Assembly: GCF_018614195.1 (NCBI RefSeq)
Contig: NZ_JAGGOT010000010.1
Location: 124,001 to 188,000 of the forward strand
Direction: 5' to 3'
Source: Streptomyces sp. ISL-43
GTDB taxonomy: Bacteria > Actinomycetota > Actinomycetes > Streptomycetales > Streptomycetaceae
DNA: 64,000 nucleotides
The notes under the pieces are model-generated. The model worked only from the letters and a program-made list of their open reading frames with translations. It did not search any database and was not told the DNA's origin. The position numbers and the translations under genes are program-made. Below, in pieces: positions 41,378 through 50,867 of this stretch. How positions within the stretch are numbered: the first letter of the stretch is position 1; the number at the start of each line of letters is the position of its first letter.

Positions 41378-43771
41378 ATGACAGCCACCACCGCAGCCAC
41401 CGCCCCTCCCCCCGCCTCACATCCCCCCTCCGCCAAGGGCTTCCCCGCCGACCTCTCCGCCTCCATCGCCGTCTTCCTGATCGCCCTGCCGCTCTCGCTC
41501 GGCATCGCCCTGGCCACCGGCGCCCCGCTCCAGGCGGGACTCGTCGCCGCGGCGGTCGGCGGGATCGTGGCCGGGCGGCTCGGCGGAGTTCCGCTCCAGG
41601 TGAGCGGCCCCGCGACCGGACTCACCGTCGTCACCGCCGAGTTGATCCAGCACTACGGATGGCGCACCACCTGCGCCATCACGGTGCTCGCCGGCTGCTG
41701 CCAGCTCGGCCTCGCCGCCCTGCGGACCGCCCGGTCCGCGCTGATGGTGAGCCCGGCCATCGTCCACGGCATGCTCGCGGGCATCGGCGTGACGATCGCG
41801 CTGGCCCAGCTGCACATCGTGCTCGGCGGCACCCCGCAGAGCTCCGCCCTTGCCAATGTCCTCGGCCTGCCGGGACAGTTGGCCGACCTGCACCCGGCCG
41901 CCCTCGGTATCAGCGCGCTCACGCTGGCCGTCCTGCTCGGCTGGCCCCGGCTGCCCGGCCGGGCGGGGCGGGTCCTGCGCAAGGTGCCGGCCGCGCTCGC
42001 CGCCGTCGCCACGGCCACGACTTTCGCCTCGCTCGCCGGACTCACACTGCCCCGCGTGGACCTGCCGTCCTGGCGCAGCCACGCGCTGCCCGAACTGCCC
42101 GAGGGCCCGGTCCTCGGCATCATCGCGGCCGTACTGACCATCACCCTGGTCGGCAGCGTGGAATCGCTGCTCTCGGCGGTCGCCACCGACAAGCTGATCG
42201 CCGCCGAGCGGGGCAGGGGCAACCGTCCCGCCCGGGCCGACCTCAACCGCGAACTGCGCGGCCAGGGCGCGGCGAACATCGTCTCCGGGGCACTGGGCGG
42301 CCTGCCCGTCGCGGGCGGCGCCGTCCGCAGCATGGCGAACGTCAAGTCCGGGGCCGTGAGCCGCCGGTCTGTCATGCTGCACGGCCTCTGGGTGCTGCTC
42401 GCCGCGGGGCTGCTCGTCCCCGCCCTCGACCTGATCCCGCTCGCAGCGCTGGCCGCCCTGGTGATGGCGGTGGGCGTCCAGATGGTGAGCGCCACGCACC
42501 TGCGCACCGTCACCCGGCACGGCGAGGTCCTGGTCTACGCCACGACGATCGCGGCCGTGGTGCTCGGCGGGGTCCTGGAGGGCGTCGCCATCGGCATCGC
42601 GGTGGCCGTCGCCACGGCCCTGCACCGCCTCGCCCGGACCCGCATCACCATCGAGCGGCTCGACAGCGGGGTCCACCGGGTCTGGGCGCGGGGGCAGCTG
42701 ACCTTCCTCGCGGTGCCGAGGCTGAGCCGGGTGCTGAACCAGGTCCCGCACGAGGGTCACGTGGTCATCGAGCTCGACGGCTCCTTCATCGACCACGCCG
42801 CCTACGAGACCTTGCTCGACTGGCAGGAGTCCCATCTGGCCCACGGGGGCTCGCTGGAGGTCGCCGGCCGGTCGGGGGCCAAGATCGCCGAAGCCGAGGA
42901 GGCACAACGGGCCGAGGGTGCGGAGCGGGCCCATCGGGGTGAGCAGCGCGGGGGCCACCACTGCTGCCGGCCCTGGACACCCTGGCAGAACCACTGCGAC
43001 CACCGCGGCACGGTTCCCCGTACGGCCCAGGAGGTCGCGAGCCCTGCGGCGCCCCCCGCCCCGGCCACACCGGAGGGTTCCCACAAGCGACGCGGCGCCG
43101 GTCAACTGGCCAACGGGATCAGCGCCTTCCAGCGGGACACCGCCCCCCACGTCCGGGACGAACTGGCCCGGCTTGCCCGCGAAGGGCAGCGGCCCTCGCA
43201 GCTCTTCCTCACCTGCGCCGACTCCCGCCTGGTGACCAGCATGATCACGGCCAGCGGTCCCGGTGACCTGTTCACCGTGCGCAACGTCGGCAACCTCGTC
43301 CCGCTTCCGGGCGTGGAGTCCACGGACGACTCGGTCGCGGCGGCCATCGAGTACGCCGTGGACGTCCTCAAGGTCGACAGCATCACGGTGTGCGGGCACT
43401 CGGGCTGCGGCGCCATGCAGGCGCTGCTCAACTCCTCGCCCGGCGCCCCGATGACACCGCTGCGGCGCTGGCTGCGGCACGGGCTGCCGAGCCTGGAGCG
43501 GATGGCCAGCCGCCAGCACGCCTGGGCGCGGATCTCGGGCCGGCTGCCGGCGGACGCCGTGGAGCAGCTGTGCCTGACCAATGTGGTGCAGCAGCTGGAG
43601 CACCTGCGGTCCCACGAATCGGTGGCCCGCCGCCTCGCGGAGGGCACGCTGGAGCTGCACGGGATGTACTTCCACGTCGGCGAGGCGCAGGCGTACCTGC
43701 TGTCGGAGGGGGAGGACTTCTTCGACTGCCGGGTCTTCGACACGCCCGGCGCGGGTGCGCTGCTCGGCTGA
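41378..43771 (+). CDS. SulP bicarbonate/sulfate transporter fused to beta-carbonic anhydrase
   Basis: 797 residues from ATG at 41378, with GAGGAGA upstream. Residues about 20-430 are a SulP transporter with 10-12 membrane segments. About 450-515 is a STAS-like domain. A linker carries a Cys/His cluster at 527-542 (HHCCRPWTPWQNHCDH). From about 567 a beta-carbonic anhydrase follows with zinc ligands Cys613, Asp615/Arg617, His674 and Cys677 (CADSR and HSGCG). SulP-carbonic anhydrase fusions are a known type, thought to couple bicarbonate transport to CO2 hydration. The fused enzyme would sit on the cytoplasmic face. The Cys/His cluster is not part of either domain. Confidence 0.93.
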   Translation: MTATTAATAPPPASHPPSAKGFPADLSASIAVFLIALPLSLGIALATGAPLQAGLVAAAVGGIVAGRLGGVPLQVSGPATGLTVVTAELIQHYGWRTTCAITVLAGCCQLGLAALRTARSALMVSPAIVHGMLAGIGVTIALAQLHIVLGGTPQSSALANVLGLPGQLADLHPAALGISALTLAVLLGWPRLPGRAGRVLRKVPAALAAVATATTFASLAGLTLPRVDLPSWRSHALPELPEGPVLGIIAAVLTITLVGSVESLLSAVATDKLIAAERGRGNRPARADLNRELRGQGAANIVSGALGGLPVAGGAVRSMANVKSGAVSRRSVMLHGLWVLLAAGLLVPALDLIPLAALAALVMAVGVQMVSATHLRTVTRHGEVLVYATTIAAVVLGGVLEGVAIGIAVAVATALHRLARTRITIERLDSGVHRVWARGQLTFLAVPRLSRVLNQVPHEGHVVIELDGSFIDHAAYETLLDWQESHLAHGGSLEVAGRSGAKIAEAEEAQRAEGAERAHRGEQRGGHHCCRPWTPWQNHCDHRGTVPRTAQEVASPAAPPAPATPEGSHKRRGAGQLANGISAFQRDTAPHVRDELARLAREGQRPSQLFLTCADSRLVTSMITASGPGDLFTVRNVGNLVPLPGVESTDDSVAAAIEYAVDVLKVDSITVCGHSGCGAMQALLNSSPGAPMTPLRRWLRHGLPSLERMASRQHAWARISGRLPADAVEQLCLTNVVQQLEHLRSHESVARRLAEGTLELHGMYFHVGEAQAYLLSEGEDFFDCRVFDTPGAGALLG

Positions 43772-43778
43772 AGCCGTT

Positions 43779-43806
43779 CCGCCGGGCGGAGCCTCCGCCC
43801 GCCGGG
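43779..43806 (+). terminator. Possible terminator after the SulP-CA gene
   Basis: GGGCGGA and TCCGCCC flank a GCC loop a few bases after the stop, with partial extension of the stem. There is no T-run, so this is tentative. Confidence 0.4.
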
Positions 43807-44061
43807 GCCTTGATCCGGGCCACCGTCCCCGTCCGCCCGCGCTCCCGGGCCGGGCGGGGCCGTTCGAACCGATACCCTCCCGTATCCGTGCCACTGGGTG
43901 GCCCCTCTCCGCACCCTGCAGCGGGAAGGGGCCGCTCGTGCGTGGGCCCAGCTGCCGAATAATAGGTCTACACCAATTTCCGGCAACCCCTTGTCACCTG
44001 GGCCATTGCCTGATGAGCTATGCCCGGGGACACAACGGACACCCTGGGAAAGGGAGATGTC

Positions 44062-46017
44062 GTGAGCAATGAAAGCCTGGCCAACCTGTTGAAGGAGGAG
44101 CGTCGGTTCGCTCCTCCTGCCGACCTGGCCGCCGCTGCCAATGTGACAGGGGCTGCGTACGCACAGGCCGACGCGGACCGGCTGGGCTTCTGGGCCGAGC
44201 AGGCGCGGCGGCTGAGCTGGGCCACCGAGCCGACCGAGACGCTCGACTGGACCAACCCGCCCTTCGCGAAGTGGTTCGCGGACGGCAAGCTGAACGTCGC
44301 GTACAACTGCGTGGACCGCCACGTCGAGGCCGGCAACGGCGACCGCGTGGCCATCCACTTCGAGGGCGAGCCCGGCGACAGCCGCTCGATCACCTACGCC
44401 GAGCTCAAGGACGAGGTCTCCAAGGCCGCCAACGCCCTGACCGAGCTGGGCGTCCAGGCCGGCGACCGGGTCGCCGTCTACCTGCCGATGATCCCCGAGG
44501 CGGTCGTCGCGATGCTCGCGTGCGCCCGCGTCGGCGCCGCGCACTCCGTCGTCTTCGGCGGTTTCTCCGCCGACGCCGTGGCTTCCCGCATCCAGGACGC
44601 CGACGCCAAGCTGGTCATCACCGCCGACGGCGGCTACCGCCGCGGCAAGCCCACCGCCCTGAAGCCCGCCATCGACGAGGCCGTCGCCAAGTGCCCGCAG
44701 GTCGAGCACGTCCTGGTGGTGCGCCGCACCGGCCAGGACACCGCCTTCACCGAGGGCCGCGACGTCTGGTGGCACGAGATCGTCGAACGGCAGAGCGCCG
44801 AGCACGCGCCGCAGGCCTTCGACGCCGAGCACCCCCTCTTCATCCTCTACACCTCGGGGACCACGGGTAAGCCCAAGGGCATCCTGCACACCTCCGGCGG
44901 CTACCTCACGCAGGCGGCGTACACCCACCACGCGGTCTTCGACCTGAAGCCGGAGAGCGACGTCTACTGGTGCACCGCCGACATCGGCTGGGTGACCGGG
45001 CACTCCTACATCGTCTACGGGCCGCTCGCCAACGGCGCCACCCAGGTGATGTACGAAGGCACGCCGGACACGCCGCACCAGGGCCGCTTCTGGGAGGTCG
45101 TGCAGAAGTACGGCGTCACCATCCTCTACACCGCGCCCACGGCGATCCGTACGTTCATGAAGTGGGGCGACGACATCCCCGCGAAGTTCGACCTGTCGAG
45201 CCTGCGCGTACTGGGCTCGGTCGGCGAGCCGATCAACCCCGAGGCCTGGATCTGGTACCGCAAGCACATCGGCGGCGACCGCTGCCCGATCGTGGACACG
45301 TGGTGGCAGACCGAGACCGGCGCGATGATGATCTCGCCGCTGCCGGGCGTCACCGAGACCAAGCCCGGCTCGGCCCAGCGCGCACTGCCCGGCATCGGCG
45401 CCACCGTCGTGGACGACGAGGCGAACGAGGTTCCGAACGGCGGTGGCGGCTACCTGGTCCTCACCGAGCCGTGGCCCTCGATGCTGCGCACCATCTGGGG
45501 CGACGACCAGCGGTACATCGACACCTACTGGTCGCGCTTCGAGGGCAAGTACTTCGCGGGCGACGGCGCCAAGAAGGACGAGGACGGCGACATCTGGCTG
45601 CTCGGCCGGGTGGACGACGTGATGCTGGTGTCCGGCCACAACATCTCGACCACCGAGGTCGAGTCGGCGCTCGTCTCGCACCCCTCGGTCGCCGAGGCGG
45701 CGGTCGTCGGCGCGAACGACGAGACCACGGGCCAGGCCATCGTGGCCTTCGTCATCCTGCGCGGCAGCGCCTCCGAGACGGATTCGCTGGTGGGCGAGCT
45801 GCGCAACCACGTGGGTGCCACGCTCGGCCCGATCGCCAAGCCGAAGCGGATCCTGCCGGTGCAGGAGCTGCCGAAGACCCGCTCAGGCAAGATCATGCGC
45901 CGTCTGCTGCGCGACGTGGCCGAGAACCGCGCGGTCGGTGACGTCACCACGCTCGCGGACTCCTCGGTCATGGACCTGATCCAGAGCAAGCTGCCGGCCG
46001 CCGGCAGCGAGGACTGA
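44062..46017 (+). CDS. acsA: Acetyl-CoA synthetase (AMP-forming)
   Basis: 651 residues, GTG at 44062 after AAGGGAG. ANL-superfamily enzyme: P-loop-like YTSGTTGKPKG, the DTWWQTETG acetate/CoA motif, and a C-terminal domain with the acetylation lysine Lys610 in RSGKIMRR, the residue that protein acetyltransferases and CobB-type deacetylases use to switch the enzyme. It converts acetate, ATP and CoA to acetyl-CoA. Monocistronic, with a strong terminator after it. Equivalent to Rv3667 in M. tuberculosis and SCO3563 by position. Confidence 0.96.
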   Translation: MSNESLANLLKEERRFAPPADLAAAANVTGAAYAQADADRLGFWAEQARRLSWATEPTETLDWTNPPFAKWFADGKLNVAYNCVDRHVEAGNGDRVAIHFEGEPGDSRSITYAELKDEVSKAANALTELGVQAGDRVAVYLPMIPEAVVAMLACARVGAAHSVVFGGFSADAVASRIQDADAKLVITADGGYRRGKPTALKPAIDEAVAKCPQVEHVLVVRRTGQDTAFTEGRDVWWHEIVERQSAEHAPQAFDAEHPLFILYTSGTTGKPKGILHTSGGYLTQAAYTHHAVFDLKPESDVYWCTADIGWVTGHSYIVYGPLANGATQVMYEGTPDTPHQGRFWEVVQKYGVTILYTAPTAIRTFMKWGDDIPAKFDLSSLRVLGSVGEPINPEAWIWYRKHIGGDRCPIVDTWWQTETGAMMISPLPGVTETKPGSAQRALPGIGATVVDDEANEVPNGGGGYLVLTEPWPSMLRTIWGDDQRYIDTYWSRFEGKYFAGDGAKKDEDGDIWLLGRVDDVMLVSGHNISTTEVESALVSHPSVAEAAVVGANDETTGQAIVAFVILRGSASETDSLVGELRNHVGATLGPIAKPKRILPVQELPKTRSGKIMRRLLRDVAENRAVGDVTTLADSSVMDLIQSKLPAAGSED

Positions 46018-46060
46018 GGTCCCGGCACGACCCGCGGGACCCGTACGACACGGCGGGAAG

Positions 46061-46093
46061 GGGCATTCGGCGCGGCGCGCCGGATGCCCTTTT
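46061..46093 (+). terminator. acsA Rho-independent terminator
   Basis: GGGCATTCGGCGC and GCGCCGGATGCCC (one mismatch) around a 3-base loop, immediately followed by TTTT. It starts 43 bp after the acsA stop. Confidence 0.88.
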
Positions 46094-46242
46094 CGCACAT
46101 AAAGTGATGATCGCCGGATACACCCTTGCGTACACCCTGTAAAGTATCGGAAACGTTAATAATTGCTCCACAGGGTGCGCCGGGAAGTCTGGTCGGCAAC
46201 GTGCTTCGTCATGCCGTCCAACCCACCCCGGAGGTGCCACCC

Positions 46243-47700
46243 GTGGCCGCGCCCACCCCCACCGACAGCCAGAGCCGCAAGCTCCTCGGCCGCCTCTCGC
46301 TGCCGGAGCGCCGCTTCGTGGCCGACGCCCTGCGCGCCGAGACGATCGGCGGCGTACTGCTCCTCGTGGCGGCGATCGCGGCCCTCGTCTGGGCGAACGT
46401 TCCGGCGATCTCGGCCGGCTACGACAGCGTCCGCTCCTTCCACATCGGCCCCGCCTTCCTCGGCCTGGACCTCTCGCTGCAGCACTGGGCGGCCGACGGC
46501 CTGCTCGCCGTCTTCTTCTTCGTCGCCGGCATCGAGCTCAAGCGCGAGCTCGTCGCGGGCGATCTGAGCGACGCGAAGGCGGCCGCGCTCCCGGTGATCG
46601 CCGCCGTCTGCGGCATGGCCGTGCCCGCGCTGGTCTACGTACTGGTCAACGTGCTCGGCGACGGTTCGACGGACGGCTGGGCGGTCCCGACCGCCACCGA
46701 CATCGCCTTCGCGCTCGCCGTACTCGCCGTCATCGGCACCTCGCTCCCCTCCGCGCTGCGCGCCTTCCTGCTGACGCTGGCCGTCGTGGACGACCTGTTC
46801 GCCATCATGATCATCGCGGTGTTCTTCACCAGCGAGATCAACTTCCTGGCGCTCGGCGGCGCGGTCGCCGGCCTGGTCCTCTTCTGGTTCCTGCTCCGCG
46901 CGGGCGTCCGGGGCTGGTACGTCTACATCCCGCTCGCCCTGGCGATCTGGGGCCTGATGTACAACAGCGGCGTCCACGCCACCATCGCCGGCGTCGCCAT
47001 GGGCCTGATGCTGCGCTGCCACCGCAAGGAGGGCGAGCACCACTCCCCCGGCGAGCACATCGAGCACCTGGTCAGGCCCATCTCGGCGGGCCTCGCCGTC
47101 CCGCTCTTCGCCCTCCTCTCCGCCGGCGTCTCCCTCTCCGACGAGTCCATCGGCCAGGTCTTCACCCGGCCCGAGACCCTCGGCGTGGTCCTCGGCCTGG
47201 TCGTCGGCAAGACGGTCGGCATCTTCGGCGGCACCTGGCTCGCCGCCCGCTTCACCAAGGCGGAGCTCAGCGAGGACCTCGCCTGGCCGGACGTGCTCGC
47301 CGTCGCCTCTCTCGCGGGCATCGGCTTCACCGTCTCGCTCCTCATCGGCGAGCTCGCCTTCACCGGCGACCCCGTCCTCACCGACGAGGTCAAGGCCGCC
47401 GTCCTGATCGGCTCGCTCATCGCCGCGATCGTCGCCTGCGTCATGCTCAAGCTGCGCAACCGCAGGTACAAGGCGCTCACCGAGGCCGAGGAGCTCGACG
47501 AGGACCTCGACGGGATCCCGGACATCTACGAGCAGGACAAGCCGGAGTACCACCTGCGGATGGCGAGGATCCACGAGGCCAAGGCCGCGGAGCACCTGCG
47601 CAGGGCAACCGCGACCGCGGAAGCGCCGGGCGGATCGGACGCCGCCGGAGCGGCCGAAGCGCCGGGCGGGTCCAGCGCCGACGGCGGCCGTCCGGCATGA
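46243..47700 (+). CDS. nhaA: NhaA-type Na+/H+ antiporter
   Basis: 485 residues from GTG at 46243, chosen because GGAGGTG stands six bases before it; upstream in-frame starts lack this. About 12 membrane segments. The ion site is Asp183-Asp184 in AVVDDLFAIMIIA, and the GWAVPTATDIAFA region is conserved. It exports sodium in exchange for protons. A charged C-terminal extension of about 90 residues contains two copies of an EAPGG(S)-type motif. Possibly transcribed with the next two genes (51-bp gap). Confidence 0.94.
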   Translation: MAAPTPTDSQSRKLLGRLSLPERRFVADALRAETIGGVLLLVAAIAALVWANVPAISAGYDSVRSFHIGPAFLGLDLSLQHWAADGLLAVFFFVAGIELKRELVAGDLSDAKAAALPVIAAVCGMAVPALVYVLVNVLGDGSTDGWAVPTATDIAFALAVLAVIGTSLPSALRAFLLTLAVVDDLFAIMIIAVFFTSEINFLALGGAVAGLVLFWFLLRAGVRGWYVYIPLALAIWGLMYNSGVHATIAGVAMGLMLRCHRKEGEHHSPGEHIEHLVRPISAGLAVPLFALLSAGVSLSDESIGQVFTRPETLGVVLGLVVGKTVGIFGGTWLAARFTKAELSEDLAWPDVLAVASLAGIGFTVSLLIGELAFTGDPVLTDEVKAAVLIGSLIAAIVACVMLKLRNRRYKALTEAEELDEDLDGIPDIYEQDKPEYHLRMARIHEAKAAEHLRRATATAEAPGGSDAAGAAEAPGGSSADGGRPA

Positions 47701-47751
47701 TCTGACTGACGGAGGACAGCCGTCGCCGACGGACGACAGAGGGAGAGAGCG

Positions 47752-48210
47752 ATGAGCGCAGTGGACCAAGGGGCCCCAGGAGCCGAGCGCACACTCGGCC
47801 AGCTGGTCGCCTCGGCCACCGCCGAGATGTCCGCCCTGGTGCACGACGAGATCGCCCTCGCCAAGGTGGAGATCCGCCAGGACGTCAAGCGGGCGGGCAT
47901 CGGCGGCGCCGCGATCGCCATCGCAGGAGTGTTCGCGCTCTTCTCGCTCCCCGTGCTGAGCTTCGCCGCGGCCTACGGGATCCACAACCTCGGGCTCGGG
48001 CTGGCCTGGTCCTTCCTGATCGTCGGCGTGGCGTTCCTGCTGCTCGCGGGCCTGCTCGCGCTGCTCGCCGTCCGCAAGTTCAAGAAGGTCAAGCCGCCGG
48101 AGAAGTCCATCGCCTCGGTCAAGCAGACCGCGGCGCTCGTCGGGACGGTCAAGCCGCACCCGCGGTCGGTCAGTGACAAGGCCGTGGGTGTGGCACGCTC
48201 GTCTTCATGA
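47752..48210 (+). CDS. Holin-X/DUF1469-type membrane protein
   Basis: 152 residues, ATG at 47752 after GAGGGAGAGAG. An N-terminal amphipathic region (LGQLVASATAEMSALVHDEIALAK) is typical of the Actinobacterial Holin-X family. Two membrane helices follow (IAIAGVFALFSLPVLSFAAA and FLIVGVAFLLLAGLLALLA), then a basic Lys-rich tail. Despite the name, there is no evidence for phage lysis; members are common housekeeping proteins. The stop overlaps the next start (ATGA). In M. tuberculosis the same order occurs (Rv3669-Rv3670). Confidence 0.85.
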   Translation: MSAVDQGAPGAERTLGQLVASATAEMSALVHDEIALAKVEIRQDVKRAGIGGAAIAIAGVFALFSLPVLSFAAAYGIHNLGLGLAWSFLIVGVAFLLLAGLLALLAVRKFKKVKPPEKSIASVKQTAALVGTVKPHPRSVSDKAVGVARSSS

Positions 48211-49184
48211 CAGCGCCCTCCCCGGAATCCGGTACGTCCGGCACGTCCGGCACTCCTCCCACCACCGCCTCGGCGGTACGGATCGACGTGCCCGGCGGGC
48301 GAACGGTGACCCACCGGGACGTCGCCGCCAACGGGGCGCGGTTCCACGTCGCCGAGCTCGGCGACGGGCCGCTGGTGCTGCTCCTGCACGGCTTTCCGCA
48401 GTTCTGGTGGACGTGGCGGCACCAGCTGACCGCGCTCGCCGACGCCGGCTACCGGGCGGTCGCGATGGACCTGCGCGGAGTGGGCGGCAGCGACCGCACC
48501 CCGCGCGGCTACGACCCGGCGAACCTGGCGCTCGACATCACCGGGGTCGTACGGTCCCTCGGTGAGCCCGACGCCGCCCTCGTGGGGCACGACCTGGGCG
48601 GCTACCTCGCCTGGACGGCGGCGGTGATGCGGCCCAAGCTGGTGCGCCGGCTGGTGGTGTCCTCGATGCCGCACCCGCGCCGCTGGCGCTCGGCGATGCT
48701 GTCCGACTTCGGGCAGACCCGGGCCAGTTCGCACATCTGGGGCTTCCAGCGGCCGTTCGTGCCCGAGCGTCAGCTCGTCGCCGACGACGGGGCGCTCGTC
48801 GGGGAGCTGATCCGGGACTGGTCGGGCCCCCGGCTGCCCGAGGAGGACGACGTCACCGTGTACCAGCGGGCGATGTGCATCCCGTCCACCGCGCACTGCT
48901 CGGTGGAGCCGTACCGCTGGATGATGCGGTCCATGGCGCGGCCCGACGGGCTGCAGTTCAACCGGCGCATGAAGCGCCCGGTGCGGGTGCCGACGCTGCA
49001 CCTTCACGGCTCGCTCGATCCGGTGATGCGGACGCGGAGTTCGGCCGGTTCCGGGGAGTACGTCGAAGCCCCGTACCGCTGGCGGCTGTTCGACGGACTC
49101 GGGCACTTCCCGCACGAGGAGGACCCGGCGGCGTTCTCGACCGAGCTGATCAACTGGCTGCAGGATCCCGAGCCGGACCGCTGA
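48207..49184 (+). CDS. Epoxide-hydrolase-like alpha/beta-hydrolase
   Basis: 325 residues, translationally coupled to the gene before it. HGFPQFWWTWRHQ is the oxyanion motif, the nucleophile is Asp in GHDLGGYLAW, and the catalytic His is in GLGHFPHEED. The Asp nucleophile points to an epoxide hydrolase or haloalkane dehalogenase rather than an esterase. Equivalent position to EphE (Rv3670). Substrate unknown. Confidence 0.87.
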   Translation: MTAPSPESGTSGTSGTPPTTASAVRIDVPGGRTVTHRDVAANGARFHVAELGDGPLVLLLHGFPQFWWTWRHQLTALADAGYRAVAMDLRGVGGSDRTPRGYDPANLALDITGVVRSLGEPDAALVGHDLGGYLAWTAAVMRPKLVRRLVVSSMPHPRRWRSAMLSDFGQTRASSHIWGFQRPFVPERQLVADDGALVGELIRDWSGPRLPEEDDVTVYQRAMCIPSTAHCSVEPYRWMMRSMARPDGLQFNRRMKRPVRVPTLHLHGSLDPVMRTRSSAGSGEYVEAPYRWRLFDGLGHFPHEEDPAAFSTELINWLQDPEPDR

Positions 49185-49651
49185 GCCCGGCCGGTGAGCC
49201 CGGCCGCTCCGGCGGGCGGCTCTGATGGACGGCTCGGGGGCGTGACGGGTGGGGTGACTTATATGACAAGCATTCAATTGCCTGGCGCATAGGCCAATTG
49301 GCCGCCCCCAACGCGATTACCGACCTTGGGGCCCGGGCAGAGCTCGGAGTATGGGCTGGACGCACGACTACGGTGACACCGCACACGAACGCCGCTCGAC
49401 GGTCACGCCGAGCACATACAGGGGGCACGGCCAGGACGGCCACGACCTCCGACTCGGGATTCCGCACATCCTTCGCCGGCGGGCCCGCTGGGTCTCGGCC
49501 CGGCTGCGGCACCAGCGCACGTAGACGCCCTCAGGGCCGGGCAGACCCTCTCAGTGCCAGGCAGGCGCCCGTGGAGCCGGGCAGGCACCCGTAGAGCCGG
49601 GCGGACGCCCGGGGGCCCCGCGGACCGCCGCAGGGCCCCGTACGGGAGCCG
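49185..49651. other. Intergenic region between convergent hydrolase and protease genes
   Basis: 467 bp. Left part AT-rich around 49260-49310. The right part contains a 20-bp tandem repeat (49524-49642). No supported gene was found on either strand. Confidence 0.55.
49524..49642. repeat. 20-bp degenerate tandem repeat, six units
   Basis: Units such as GGCGCCCGTGGAGCCGGGCA and GGCACCCGTAGAGCCGGGCG follow without gaps from 49524 to 49642; one unit is 19 bp. The repeat ends 10 bp before the stop codon of the MarP-like gene, so it lies in that gene's 3' flank. Confidence 0.75.
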
Positions 49652-50863
49652 TCAGAGGGCGCAGCCCTGGGTCTCCACCCGCCGGTCGGCCGTCTTGCCG
49701 ATCCTGATGTCGTCGCGGATCTCGTCCGCCGTCAGGGCGTAGCCGGTGTTGGGGTCGTCGAGGGACTTCGCGAAGACGACGCCGTACACCTTGCCCTCGG
49801 GCGTCAGCAGCGGGCCGCCGGAGTTGCCCTGGCGGACCGTCGCGTACAGGGAGTAGACGTCCCGGCGCACGGTCCCCCGGTGGTAGATGTCCGGGCCGTT
49901 GGCGTTGATCCGACCACGGACGCGCGCCGAGCGGACGTCATACGAGCCGTTCTCCGGGAACCCGGCGACGATCGCGTCGCTGCCGGTCCCCGCGTCCTTG
50001 TCGCTGAACTCCAGGGCGGGCGCCTTCAGCTTGGGCACGTCCAGGACGGCGATGTCGCGCTCCCAGTCGTAGAGCACGACCTTGCCGTCGTAGAGCTTGC
50101 CCTCGCCGCCGACCTGCACGGTCGGCTCGCCGACCCCGCCGACGACGTGCGCGTTGGTCATCACCTTGCCCGGCGCGAAGACGAAGCCGGTGCCCTCCAG
50201 CACCTTGCTGCACGCGGGGGCGGTGCCGACGACCTTCACGATCGACTGCTTGGCCTGGTCTGCCACGGGACTGCGCTCGAGCCCCGGATCGGGCGCCTTG
50301 ACCTCGGTGATCGGCTCGTTGGAGAACGGGCTGAAGACCTGCGGGAAGCCGTTTTGGGCGAGGGTGGAACTGAAGTCCGAGAACCAGGTGTTCGCCTGTG
50401 CCGGGAGCACCCGCGAGACGCCGAGGAGGACCTTGGAGTTGCGGACTTCCTTGCCCAGGGTGGGAAGTGACGTACCGGCGAGCGCGGAACCGATCAGCCA
50501 GGCCACCAGCAGCATCGCGACCACGTTCACCAGGGCGCCGCCCGTCGCGTCGAGCGCGCGGGCCGGGGACCAGGTGATCTGGCGGCGGACCTTGTTGCCC
50601 AGATGGGTGGTCAGCGCCTGGCCGATCGAGGCGCAGATGATGATCACGACGACGGCGATGACGACGACCGTGGTGGACACCTGGGTGCCGTTGTCGGTGA
50701 CCCGGTCCCAGATCAGGGGCAGCAGGGACACGGCGACGAGGCCACCGCCGAGGAAGCCGATCACCGACAGGATGCCGACGACGAACCCCTGGCGGTAGCC
50801 GACGATCGCGAACCATACGGCGGCGAGCAGCAACAGGATGTCCAGCACGTTCACGTGGCCCAC
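49652..50863 (-). CDS. MarP-like membrane serine protease (CvpA plus trypsin fold)
   Basis: 403 residues from GTG at 50863; a GTG at 50854 is also possible. Four N-terminal membrane helices of the CvpA/colicin V production type (residues 1-135), a linker, then a trypsin-like protease with catalytic His239 in TNAHVV, Asp270 in RDIAVLDV and Ser348 in GNSGGPL. Two Cys near 215 and the C-terminus could form a disulfide. In M. tuberculosis the homologue Rv3671c (MarP) resists acid by processing a cell-wall hydrolase. It follows a NUDIX gene with a 4-bp gap, as in M. tuberculosis. Confidence 0.93.
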   Translation of the reverse strand: MGHVNVLDILLLLAAVWFAIVGYRQGFVVGILSVIGFLGGGLVAVSLLPLIWDRVTDNGTQVSTTVVVIAVVVIIICASIGQALTTHLGNKVRRQITWSPARALDATGGALVNVVAMLLVAWLIGSALAGTSLPTLGKEVRNSKVLLGVSRVLPAQANTWFSDFSSTLAQNGFPQVFSPFSNEPITEVKAPDPGLERSPVADQAKQSIVKVVGTAPACSKVLEGTGFVFAPGKVMTNAHVVGGVGEPTVQVGGEGKLYDGKVVLYDWERDIAVLDVPKLKAPALEFSDKDAGTGSDAIVAGFPENGSYDVRSARVRGRINANGPDIYHRGTVRRDVYSLYATVRQGNSGGPLLTPEGKVYGVVFAKSLDDPNTGYALTADEIRDDIRIGKTADRRVETQGCAL

Positions 50864-50867
50864 CGTC

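Noticed and set aside
47752..48210. Phage holin.
   Set aside because: The family name is misleading; it lies in conserved chromosomal order with no phage genes nearby.
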